The position numbers and the translations under genes are program-made. From Lewinellaceae bacterium (GTDB taxonomy: Bacteria > Bacteroidota > Bacteroidia > Chitinophagales > Saprospiraceae), in NCBI GenBank assembly GCA_016712415.1, contig JADJRC010000002.1, positions 599,815 to 663,814 of the forward strand: a stretch of DNA of 64,000 nucleotides, given 5' to 3'. Below the pieces are notes generated by a model. That model was given only the letters and a program-made list of their open reading frames with translations, had not been told where the DNA came from and did not search any database. Below, in pieces: positions 9,631-18,037 of this stretch (position 1 is its first letter; every line of letters begins with the position of its first letter).

Positions 9631-9779
9631 CCCCGTCTGACGCGCAGCGTCTGCACGGGGAGAGCAGCGCACAATCATTCCCCGTACAGACGCTGCGCGT
9701 CAGACGGGGCCATTCCCCGTACAGACGCTGCGCGTCAGACGGGGCCATTCCCCGTGCAGACGCTGCGCGTCAGACGGGG
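9631..9779. repeat. Cluster of four 30-bp palindromic repeats
   Basis: Four near-identical 30-bp units at 9631-9660, 9680-9709, 9715-9744 and 9750-9779. Each starts CCCCGT and ends ACGGGG or GACGGGG, with a self-complementary core around GACGCTGCGCGTC, so each can fold as a hairpin. The first unit is inverted relative to the other three, which are spaced by CCATT (35-bp period). No genes lie between 9433 and 9884; the rest of that gap shows nothing recognisable. Confidence 0.85.
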
Positions 9780-9884
9780 ACCACCGCCGTTCCAAATCTT
9801 TGTGAATATTTCACTGCCGGTTTTTTCTGTTCTTTGCGGAAGAAAACGCGCACTACAAACCATTCACCAGCTTCCGCCTCCTTG

Positions 9885-10985
9885 ATGCCGACCATACTTC
9901 ACAAATACGCCGACCTCCTCGTCAACTACTGCATGGAAGTGCAGCCCGGCGATAAAGTTTTTGTATCCAGTACTTTGCTGGCCGAGCCGCTGGTCAGGGA
10001 AGTGTATCGGGCCGCTTATGCCGCCGGCGCTTCGCTGGTCGAATACGACCTTGCCTTCCGCGAACGCGAACGCATTTATATGGAAAATGCCGGCGAAGCA
10101 GCTCTGCAAGAGCCGCCCACGCTGACCCGGCTGGCGATGGAGGAATTCCATTGTTACCTGAACATCCGGGCGCCCTACAACCTTCGCGAAACCTCCGGCG
10201 CCACGCCCGAACGCGCGCACAGCCGCAGCGAAGCGCTGGCGCCTCTAAACAAGGCCTACTTTACCCGCACCGCCGACCGGCGCCTCAAACGCAACCTCTG
10301 CCAGTACCCGACCGACGCTGCCGCCCAGGAGGCCGGCATGGGTCTGGGCGAGTACGAACAGTTTGTGTTCGGCGCCTGCAAACTCTTCGCCGACGACCCG
10401 CAGGCGGCCTGGCTCCAGGTGCGCGCCGCGCAGCAACGCATCGTGGATCACCTCAACAAATGCTCCAGCGTGCGCTACCTGTCGGAGGGCGCCGACATAA
10501 CATTTTCTACCGAGGGCCGGATTTGGATGAATTCCGACGGCCAGACCAATATGCCCTCCGGAGAGGTGTACACCAGTCCGGTAGAGGACGGGGTGAACGG
10601 GACGGTACATTTTTCCTATCCCTGTATTTACCAGGGCAACGAGGTGGAGGGCGTGACGCTTTGGGTAAAAGACGGCCTCATTGAAAAATGGGAAGCCCGC
10701 CGCGGGCAGGAGTTTCTCGACTATGTGTTCACCCTGCCAGGCACCCGGCGCTTCGGCGAAGCGGCCGTCGGTACCAACTACGACATCCAGCGCATGACGC
10801 GCAATATCCTGTTCGACGAAAAAATCGGCGGCACCGTACACATGGCTATCGGGCAGAGTTACCTGCAAACCGGCGGTAAAAATGAATCCCCCGTGCATTG
10901 GGACATGATCACTGATATGACACAGGGCGGGGAGATATGGGCCGACGGGGAGAAGATTTACGAGAACGGGAAGTTTTTGATCTGA
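9885..10985 (+). CDS. M29 family (thermophilic-type) metallo-aminopeptidase
   Basis: 366 residues from ATG 9885, opening MPTILHKYADLLVNYCMEVQ. The frame is open 98 codons further upstream, but that part is the palindromic repeat and is not coding. Family features: GDKVFVSSTLLAEPLVREVY at the N-terminus and the co-catalytic metal region MPSGEVYTSPVEDGVNG, then HMAIGQSYLQTGGKN and SPVHWDMITDM, which hold the Glu, His and Asp ligands of AmpS/AmpT. Cytoplasmic removal of N-terminal residues from peptides is expected. The gene stands alone. Confidence 0.9.
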   Translation: MPTILHKYADLLVNYCMEVQPGDKVFVSSTLLAEPLVREVYRAAYAAGASLVEYDLAFRERERIYMENAGEAALQEPPTLTRLAMEEFHCYLNIRAPYNLRETSGATPERAHSRSEALAPLNKAYFTRTADRRLKRNLCQYPTDAAAQEAGMGLGEYEQFVFGACKLFADDPQAAWLQVRAAQQRIVDHLNKCSSVRYLSEGADITFSTEGRIWMNSDGQTNMPSGEVYTSPVEDGVNGTVHFSYPCIYQGNEVEGVTLWVKDGLIEKWEARRGQEFLDYVFTLPGTRRFGEAAVGTNYDIQRMTRNILFDEKIGGTVHMAIGQSYLQTGGKNESPVHWDMITDMTQGGEIWADGEKIYENGKFLI

Positions 10986-11026
10986 AGTCCTAATTTTGCG
11001 TCGCAAACATGGGGCTCCCGCAAAAG

Positions 11027-11127
11027 GGTTTCCCGCAGATTTTCGCAGAAAAGGCCCGCAGATCGACGCAGAAAAAGCGCTTCTGCGCAAATCAGCGAAT
11101 TTTTTCTGCGCAAATCTGCGGGAAACC
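11027..11127. repeat. CGCAGA-type imperfect cruciform repeat
   Basis: Arms 11027-11052 and 11100-11127 pair at 25 of 26 positions (sequence GGTTTCCCGCAGAT and on). Between them a second inner hairpin forms around CGCAGAAAAAGCGCTTCTGC. Words of the same family recur inside the element at 17568-17875. The repeat sits between the M29 gene and the GH97 start and could end the former's transcript, but it has no T tract. Confidence 0.75.
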
Positions 11128-11135
11128 TCCTATAG

Positions 11136-13118
11136 ATGCCGACACAAAAATTCAGCCCGATGCGTTTATTGATATTCTCTTTTCTACTGCTCCCAATTGC
11201 GGCTTTCTCCCAAACCACTTTTTTCCTGCCCTCACCCAACGGATTGCTGCGTCTGAACGTGGAGACGAAACCCAACCTTAGCTGGCAACTGCTCCTGCGC
11301 AACAAGGCGCTCACAAACCCCGCGCCGATTACCATGACCGTCGAAGGGCACGGGATACTTGGGGCGAAAACTGAAATCACGAAGTACGTAAAGTCCTCGA
11401 TCAACAAGGTTTTACGGCCGGAGGTCAGGCAAAAAAGCGCCTCGGTCCCGGAACTGTACAACGACCTCGTGCTGGAGTTTGAAGGGGGCTGGGGCATCGC
11501 TTTCCGTATGTATAATGAAGGCATGGCCTACCGCTTGTTTACCCGTTTCAACGGAAAAGTGACGGTGATGGACGAAACGTATAGTTTCAGTCCGACGAAT
11601 GCCCAAAACGTGTTTTTCCCGGAAGAGGAAGGCTTTTATTCGCACAACGAACGCATGTTTAAAACAATCCCGGCGGGTGGGCTGCGCGCCGGCCAACTGG
11701 CCAGTTTGCCTGCACTGGTGGAAATGGAAGACGGGGTCAAGATGCTGCTCACGGAAACCGACCTGCAGGACTATCCGGGTTTGTGGATCAATGCCACGGG
11801 CGACGGGAAGGGCGGCCTGCGCGGCGTTTTTCCGAAGTATCCGAAATTCACGGTCGAACTGACCAACCGCGACATACAACCCACCGACAGGGAACCGTTT
11901 ATGGCTTTTGCCGACGGCACGCGCAATTATCCCTGGCGCCTGTTCCTCGTCGCCGAGAAAGACGCCGACCTGCTTACCAACCAACTGCCCTGGCTGCTTG
12001 CCGAGCCCAGCCGCCTGAAACAAACGGACTGGATACGCCCGGGCAAAGTCGCCTGGGACTGGTGGAACAACCTCAACCTGTACGGCGTGGATTTTCGTGC
12101 GGGCATCAATACGCCGACCTACAAATATTTTGTGGATTTCGCCGCTGCAAACGGTCTGGAATACATTATTCTGGACGAGGGATGGTCGGAAACGGGCCAC
12201 CTGAACCAGATCAATGCAAACCTGGACATGGACGAACTGGCTGCCTATGCCAAAGAAAAGGGCGTGGGAATCATCCTTTGGGTCACCTGGAGCAGCATCG
12301 ACCGGCAATTTGAACTGCTGCTGCCCAGCCTGAAAAAATGGGACATCAAGGGGTTGAAAATCGATTTTATGCAGCGCGACGACCAGGAAGCCGTCAAGTT
12401 CTACTGGCGTATGGCGGAAAAATGCGCCGCGCATAACCTGCTGGTAGATTTTCACGGCGCGCACAAGCCCGCGGGGTTGCAACGCACTTGGCCAAATGTA
12501 CTGAGTTTTGAAGGCGTTTACGGACTCGAACAGGCAAAATGGGATCCCCAAAAGCGGATCGACCCGGAACACGATGTTACCCTGCCCTTTACCCGGCAGG
12601 TTGCCGGGCCGATGGACTATACCCCCGGGGCCATGCTCAATTACCAGAAAGGCGACTGGTCTCCGTCGTTCAACCGGCCCGCGTCGATGGGTACACGCTG
12701 CCACGAACTGGCCAAGTATATCGTCTTTGAAAGCCCCCTCCAGATATTGTCGGACAGTCCGTCGAACTACAACAAAGAACCGGAATGCCTGAATTTTCTC
12801 GCCAGGGTGCCCTCCGTCTGGGAAAACACGGTTGCCCTCGACGGCAAGGTGGGCGACTATGTGGCCGTAGCCCGGCAGGCTGCCGGCGGACTCTGGTACA
12901 TTGGCGCCATGACCGACTGGACGATGCGCGACCTGCGCCTGAAAACGGATTTTCTTCCGGAAGGTGATTACGAGATCGAGATATTTCAGGACGGGGTAAA
13001 TGCCGACCGCTGCGCGCAGGATTACAAGCGTTCCGTGACCTACGTCAAAAGCGGCAACATGCTGCGTGCGGCCATGGCGCCGGGCGGCGGCTTTGTGGCT
13101 ATTTTGAGAAAACTGTAA
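11136..13118 (+). CDS. Glycoside hydrolase family 97 (SusB-like alpha-glucosidase/galactosidase)
   Basis: 660 residues; ATG 11136 is used, though ATG 11160 also leaves a signal peptide (LLIFSFLLLPIAAFSQ). GH97 layout: N-terminal beta-supersandwich (LPSPNGLLRLNVETK to about residue 290), a TIM barrel (WDWWNNLNLYGVDF, IILDEGWSE, KGLKIDFMQRDDQ, FHGAHKPAGLQRTWPNVL, LSFEGVYGLEQ) and a C-terminal all-beta domain. Periplasmic hydrolysis of alpha-linked glucose or galactose is expected. The Asp in LKIDFM is where the retaining subgroup keeps its nucleophile, but choosing retaining or inverting from this is inference. No susC/susD pair is adjacent, so it is not in a polysaccharide utilisation locus in this window. 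Confidence 0.92.
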   Translation: MPTQKFSPMRLLIFSFLLLPIAAFSQTTFFLPSPNGLLRLNVETKPNLSWQLLLRNKALTNPAPITMTVEGHGILGAKTEITKYVKSSINKVLRPEVRQKSASVPELYNDLVLEFEGGWGIAFRMYNEGMAYRLFTRFNGKVTVMDETYSFSPTNAQNVFFPEEEGFYSHNERMFKTIPAGGLRAGQLASLPALVEMEDGVKMLLTETDLQDYPGLWINATGDGKGGLRGVFPKYPKFTVELTNRDIQPTDREPFMAFADGTRNYPWRLFLVAEKDADLLTNQLPWLLAEPSRLKQTDWIRPGKVAWDWWNNLNLYGVDFRAGINTPTYKYFVDFAAANGLEYIILDEGWSETGHLNQINANLDMDELAAYAKEKGVGIILWVTWSSIDRQFELLLPSLKKWDIKGLKIDFMQRDDQEAVKFYWRMAEKCAAHNLLVDFHGAHKPAGLQRTWPNVLSFEGVYGLEQAKWDPQKRIDPEHDVTLPFTRQVAGPMDYTPGAMLNYQKGDWSPSFNRPASMGTRCHELAKYIVFESPLQILSDSPSNYNKEPECLNFLARVPSVWENTVALDGKVGDYVAVARQAAGGLWYIGAMTDWTMRDLRLKTDFLPEGDYEIEIFQDGVNADRCAQDYKRSVTYVKSGNMLRAAMAPGGGFVAILRKL

Positions 13119-13143
13119 TACATTCGGAAAATATCTTTTCCCC

Positions 13144-16062
13144 ATGCCTCGTCAGGTTGTTTTCAATCTTTACCCCTTCAGTGCGTCGTTGTTTCTTCCA
13201 ACGGCCAATATTGTGGATGCCGACCGGAACGGCGTGCTCACCCACTTCGTTCAGCGCGCCACCCCGGCCACGATGGCGCCCTACGGTATCGAAATGACGC
13301 CCGTTCTCGAGCGTTTGCTGGGCATCGTCGATGCCCTGACGCCAAAATCGCTGGAGGCAAAATACAAGCCACCAAAAGCCAGGGCGCCCCAGCCGCTGGC
13401 TCAGTTGCTGGCCGACAAAGAGATCAAGCCGGTTGTCGAGCGCTTCATTTTCAACAACCTGGATACGTTTTTATCCGAAATAACGCGGCACCGCCTGCCC
13501 CTTACCCTCGATGCGGAGCGGAAAACACTGGCCAAGGATGTTCTCGTAGTTTTTCCCCGGGAGGAACTTTTGCCGCACCTGTTTTTCAAAAAAGACGCGA
13601 CGGGCGTCGAATACCGGCTTCGGCTGGGTCGTGACGGCGAAGTCTGGGACATTCGGGATCGCAACGTCGTTGCACTCACCAATACCGAACCGGCCTGGCT
13701 GCTGGTCGACTATGCCCTGTACCTGGTGCCGGGCATCAATGGCAACATGGTCAACCCCTTCCGGCAGAAGGATGCGGTGCATATACCGCCGGAGAAAGAG
13801 CGTGTGTATTTCAGGCAATTTATCGCCAAAAGTATCCGGCGGAGCAACGTGGAGGCCGAGGGCTTTCGGGTGGAAAAGGCCGGCGACCTGCTTGTCACGC
13901 GCCTGGAAGCCGTGGAGCATGTGCTGGAAAACCGCTGGATGCTGAGGCCCGTCTTCGAATACGACGGGGCGGAGTTCCAATACGGCGAACGCCGCGACCG
14001 GGTCACCTCCCTGGATATTCCGGACGATGATGCGGCCGAGATCGCGGTGCGGCTCGTCAGTCGCGATAAGGCTGCAGAAGACAAACAGGCCTCGGTTTTG
14101 CTGGCGCTGGGTCTGCATGCCGATGGCAGGATATTTTCGCCGGATGCCCCGGGTCTGCAGGCCATCCTGGAATTTTTGGTGCAGCACCGCGCGACACTCG
14201 AGGCAGCAGGATTCCGCATCGCCGCTCCACAGGTTGACGGCAAAACACTGGCGCTTGCTGCGCACGACATCAGTGTTCGCTCCGAGGCGGCGGGCGACTG
14301 GTTTGATGTCCAGGGCAGCGTGCGCGTCGGGGAATACACTTTCCCGTTTCGGAAACTGCTGCCCAACCTGCGCCGGCACGATCCATTCTACCCATTGCCG
14401 GACGGCACCTTTTTCCATATCCCGGAGGAGTGGTTTGCACGGTATGCCGATCTTGCCGGCGCCGTTCAAACGCTGGATGACAACCTGCGCCTGCCCAAAG
14501 CCCTTTACACGGTATTGCAGGAAACCGGAGCCCATGCAGATGATGCGGGTTTTCCGGATATCGACCCCGAAAACATTGAATATCAACCCTCAGAACACCT
14601 TCATGCATCGCTTCGGCCTTACCAGGCGACTGGTATCAAATGGCTCATCGGGCACTACCGGCAGGGCTTCGGCGCCTGCCTTGCCGATGATATGGGGCTT
14701 GGCAAAACGCTGCAAACGATCGCCGTACTGCTCCACGCAAAAGAGGATGCCGCTGCCGCCCCTGACCAGTCGGAACAAGGCAGCTCGGGCGCGCAACTCG
14801 ACCTTTTCCAGACCTACCAGGCTGAACTGCGTCCGCTGAAAGCGCTCATCATGCTCCCGGCATCGCTGGTATTCAACTGGCATCGCGAGTTGGCGAAATT
14901 TGCACCCGTGTTGTTTGTCTGCATTCATACAGGCTCCAAACGCCTGAAGGATGCCCGGGCGCTGGCCGGCCATGATGTGGTATTGACCACCTATCACACC
15001 GCCCGTCAGGACCTGGATTTGCTGGAACGGGTGGACTGGCGTTTCATCATACTCGATGAAAGCCAGCAGATCAAAAACCGCGATTCGGAGGTGTCGAAAG
15101 TGGTGCGCAGCCTCCGTGCACGGCATAAAATATCGCTGTCGGGTACGCCTATCGAGAATTCGCTCGCCGACTTGTGGACACAAATGGAATTCATCAACCC
15201 CGATACGCTGGGCAGTTACAAGACATTCCGGGAGCAGTTTCAGGTACCGATTGAAAAACGGCAGGACGAACGCGCCAGGGAACGGCTGTTCATTCGGGTC
15301 AAGCCCTTTTTCCTGCGACGTACAAAAGAGGAGGTGGCGCCCGACCTCCCGGAACTGACGCAGCAGATTTTTTATTCCGAGATGGCGCCGGAGCAGCGCA
15401 AACGTTACGAGCAGGTCAAGTCGGCCGTGCGCAACGAGATACTCTCCCTGTTCGACGACCCCAAAACACGGCTCATGGCATTGCAGGCGCTCACCCGCCT
15501 GCGCCAGTTGGCCAACCACCCGTTCCTCACCGACGCGACATACGAGGGTGCCAGCGGCAAGACGGACGATGTGCTGGCGCAGTGGGATGTTATCCGGCGG
15601 GCGGGGCACAAGGTGCTGTTTTTCAGCTCGTTTGAGCAGCATTTGCAGCTGTTTCGGAAGGTGCTGGAAAAGGAAAAACAACCTTTTGCCTGGCTCACTG
15701 GCGACGTAGCGGCGCCCGACCGCGCGCGGGAGGTGGAGCGATTCCAGAATGACACATCTGTACAGGCGTTTTTGATGACCCTCGGCGCCGGCGGGGTAGG
15801 ACTGAATCTCACTGCCGCCGACTATGTGTTTATGCTCGATCCCTGGTGGAACCCCGCCAAAGAAGACCAGGCCATTGCCCGGGCCCACCGGATAGGCCGC
15901 ATGCACCCGGTGACGGCTGTACGGTTTATCGCCCGTGACACGATTGAGGAAAAGATCGTTCAGATGCAGGAGCGCAAACGCGCGCTGGGGCGGGAGTTGT
16001 TCGCCGCGTCGGCAGCGTATCCGTCGCTGGACAGGGAGGATGTGGAGATGTTGCTGGGATAA
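13144..16062 (+). CDS. SNF2-family DEAD/DEAH-box helicase
   Basis: 972 residues from ATG 13144, 25 bases after the GH97 stop. The N-terminal ~480 residues are poorly conserved (bacterial SNF2-associated region). The ATPase core follows: motif I ADDMGLGKTLQ near residue 515, LTTYHTARQDLD, motif II ILDESQQIKN near 637, SGTPIENSLADLW near 665, then helicase C with FLMTLGAGGVGLNLTAAD, DPWWNPAKEDQ and ARAHRIGR near 915. Such proteins move on duplex DNA or remodel protein-DNA complexes rather than unwinding. Motif II reads DESQ rather than the commoner DEAQ or DEAH. No methyltransferase or nuclease partner is adjacent. Confidence 0.93.
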   Translation: MPRQVVFNLYPFSASLFLPTANIVDADRNGVLTHFVQRATPATMAPYGIEMTPVLERLLGIVDALTPKSLEAKYKPPKARAPQPLAQLLADKEIKPVVERFIFNNLDTFLSEITRHRLPLTLDAERKTLAKDVLVVFPREELLPHLFFKKDATGVEYRLRLGRDGEVWDIRDRNVVALTNTEPAWLLVDYALYLVPGINGNMVNPFRQKDAVHIPPEKERVYFRQFIAKSIRRSNVEAEGFRVEKAGDLLVTRLEAVEHVLENRWMLRPVFEYDGAEFQYGERRDRVTSLDIPDDDAAEIAVRLVSRDKAAEDKQASVLLALGLHADGRIFSPDAPGLQAILEFLVQHRATLEAAGFRIAAPQVDGKTLALAAHDISVRSEAAGDWFDVQGSVRVGEYTFPFRKLLPNLRRHDPFYPLPDGTFFHIPEEWFARYADLAGAVQTLDDNLRLPKALYTVLQETGAHADDAGFPDIDPENIEYQPSEHLHASLRPYQATGIKWLIGHYRQGFGACLADDMGLGKTLQTIAVLLHAKEDAAAAPDQSEQGSSGAQLDLFQTYQAELRPLKALIMLPASLVFNWHRELAKFAPVLFVCIHTGSKRLKDARALAGHDVVLTTYHTARQDLDLLERVDWRFIILDESQQIKNRDSEVSKVVRSLRARHKISLSGTPIENSLADLWTQMEFINPDTLGSYKTFREQFQVPIEKRQDERARERLFIRVKPFFLRRTKEEVAPDLPELTQQIFYSEMAPEQRKRYEQVKSAVRNEILSLFDDPKTRLMALQALTRLRQLANHPFLTDATYEGASGKTDDVLAQWDVIRRAGHKVLFFSSFEQHLQLFRKVLEKEKQPFAWLTGDVAAPDRAREVERFQNDTSVQAFLMTLGAGGVGLNLTAADYVFMLDPWWNPAKEDQAIARAHRIGRMHPVTAVRFIARDTIEEKIVQMQERKRALGRELFAASAAYPSLDREDVEMLLG

Positions 16063-16133
16063 GGTGCAGGCAACGACATTCTACCATAAGAGGCAGAATG
16101 CTTAATTCATTGCTAAAAGGTTACCCAATCACA

Positions 16134-17477
16134 TTACTTGCCAACCTTCGACAACTCTCTTTTTACACCTTGTTGAATACTGGCCATAGTGATCACATTC
16201 GAACCGTTCCGCAGGGCTTCGATCGTAACGTAGCGAATGACATTCAGGATAGCGCCGCCACTGAGTTTATATTTCCGTGCGATGGTAGGTAACTTCACCC
16301 TGGAATCCAGGGTAACCTGGGGCGGAAAACCGTTTTGCCATATGCGCAGGCGTTCGGCTTCGCCGGGCATGGGGAAATGGATGACAGTATCGAATCTGCG
16401 GGATAGTTCGTTGTCCGGGTTTTCGTCGAGGTGGGAGGCCAGGATGGCGACACCACTAAAGGTTGCGATACGCTGCAAGAAGTAGCCTACCTCCTGGTTG
16501 GCAAAGCGGTTGTGGGCGTCACTGGTATCACTGCGCTTGCCAAAGAGCGCATCTGCTTCGTCGAAGAATAGAACCCACTGTTTGTGTTCGGCTTTGTCAA
16601 AGATGCTTGCCAGGTTTTTCTCCGTTTCGCCGATGTATTTGGAAACCGCCATGGGCAGGTTGACGCGGTACACCTCGCGGCCGCTGGATTTGCCAAGCAG
16701 GCAAGCCGCCGTCGTTTTACCGTGACCAGGCGGGCCGTAAAAGAGGGCATGGAAGCCGGGGGGGAGTTTGGCAGCCATATCCCAGTCCTGCATCAGCGTG
16801 GAGCTGTGCGTAAGCCAGGTTTCTATTTCCCGAACCAGCGCCAGGGTTTCCGGCGCTAGTACCAGGTCGTCCCATTCCAGTCGCGTTTCGATGCGATGGG
16901 CAGGGAAACGAATGCCGAACTGCGGCTGCTCTGCCGTACCGACAATGAAGTAACCGAGGTACTCCTGCGTCAGCCGCAAGGGCGTTTTCAGGAAGAACAG
17001 GCTGGCGTCGTCGTGTTGAAGGTCGAATATCTGATGGCGAGTGAAATAGTGATCGCGGTCAAAGAGAGCCAGAACCTGGATGCGCAGCTCCAAATCCTGG
17101 CCGGCAAGCAGGAAAGCCAGCGTTTCGCCAGTGGGGAAAAAGCCACCCTCCTGGTCTTCCCGAATCCCGCCGAACTCGGTAAACGGGCGGTCGGTGGTGG
17201 CGTTTTTTGTAAAAAAAACATCGAGGCGCCAGGGGCGGATATGAGGCACAAGGGCCAGAATGAGCATCAGCCGCTCCGCAATGGTCATTTGGTATTGCCG
17301 GACAATACCTGCGTACGTCGACTCCGAGTCGGAAAGGTCGGGCGGATCAATATCGAAGACATCGTTAAACTCGCTCTCCTGGCCGAAATACAGTTTTAAG
17401 CGGGTATCTACAACCCTGTTAAACCAGGAAAGTTCTCGTTCCAGATCGCGGGCATTAAGATGAATAGCATTCGGCAT
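16134..17477 (-). CDS. AAA+ ATPase of the extracellular contractile injection system type (Afp15/Pvc15-like)
   Basis: 447 residues. The ~200-residue N-terminal part (SWFNRVVDTRLKLYFGQ, then RLDVFFTKNATTDRPFTEFG and GGFFPTGETLAFLLAGQDLE) matches what I recall of the ATPases in eCIS clusters. The AAA core follows with Walker A FYGPPGHGKTT (residues ~247-256), Walker B VLFFDEADALFGKR (~300), a sensor ILASHLDEN and the arginine region SRRFDTVIHFPMPGE. In eCIS clusters this ATPase helps particle assembly, but no sheath, tube, spike or baseplate gene is in this window, so it is an orphan copy or a relative with another job. It is convergent with the SNF2 gene. Confidence 0.8.
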   Translation of the reverse strand: MPNAIHLNARDLERELSWFNRVVDTRLKLYFGQESEFNDVFDIDPPDLSDSESTYAGIVRQYQMTIAERLMLILALVPHIRPWRLDVFFTKNATTDRPFTEFGGIREDQEGGFFPTGETLAFLLAGQDLELRIQVLALFDRDHYFTRHQIFDLQHDDASLFFLKTPLRLTQEYLGYFIVGTAEQPQFGIRFPAHRIETRLEWDDLVLAPETLALVREIETWLTHSSTLMQDWDMAAKLPPGFHALFYGPPGHGKTTAACLLGKSSGREVYRVNLPMAVSKYIGETEKNLASIFDKAEHKQWVLFFDEADALFGKRSDTSDAHNRFANQEVGYFLQRIATFSGVAILASHLDENPDNELSRRFDTVIHFPMPGEAERLRIWQNGFPPQVTLDSRVKLPTIARKYKLSGGAILNVIRYVTIEALRNGSNVITMASIQQGVKRELSKVGK

Positions 17478-17567
17478 AACATCATTGGGTTTAGGTCAGG
17501 TGTACAGATAAATGCCCTAAGGTACAGATTTGAGGGTCGCTGATGCTTTTGCATTTGACAACCTAAT

Positions 17568-17875
17568 ATGAGTCATCCCGAATTTATTTCCCGCAGAAAA
17601 AAACCGCAGATTGCCGCAGATTTGGTAAAATTCTACGCATTCCTGCGGGTAACACAATAGAGTTGTTGTGATATAACTGATTGAAAATCAGTGTCTGTTA
17701 ATAAATCCATCAAGCCACTCGCTTATTCATCTGATGACTACAGTCATCTGATGAATGATCAACTTAAATCGGGGGCAGTACCGATAAAAGAACCTACAAC
17801 ATGCAACTTGGGCTAACTAATTGATTATCGTGCCACAACAACGCTAATGCCTGCGCGAAATCCGGGATGACTCAT
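17568..17875. mobile_element. 308-bp non-coding element with terminal inverted repeats (MITE-like)
   Basis: Left end 17568-17585 and right end 17858-17875 are inverted repeats matching at 17 of 18 positions (ATGAGTCATCCCGAATTT against its complement). The inside has no ORF. It contains CGCAGA words with an inner CCCGCAG/CTGCGGG pair and two copies of the palindrome TCATCTGATGA six bases apart (about 17729-17756). No clear target-site duplication is seen. The remaining bases of the 17478-18037 gap hold only the hairpin at 17976-18020. Confidence 0.5.
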
Positions 17876-17975
17876 CTTATCTTTTATTATTAATTTTTGA
17901 AATGCAAGAGTTGCCAAGGTCTCAAAGGCCAGGTCTTCAACAGGGAAAGGAAAAACGGGTCGAGCTCATCGTATT

Positions 17976-18020
17976 GCCAGACACCAGATTCGGCATGTAA
18001 TACTGAACCTGGTGTCTGGC
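17976..18020 (-). terminator. Hairpin downstream of rny
   Basis: Perfect 12-bp inverted repeat, GCCAGACACCAG at 17976-17987 and its complement at 18009-18020, with a 21-base loop, starting 18 bases past the rny stop. No T tract follows, so it may be an RNA 3'-end stabiliser rather than an intrinsic terminator. Confidence 0.5.
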
Positions 18021-18037
18021 CGTACAACACGACACGG

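Noticed and set aside
9631..9779. Possible short CRISPR array
   Set aside because: The 30-bp repeats are separated by 5-19 bases rather than unique 30-40-bp spacers, one copy is inverted, and no cas gene is present.
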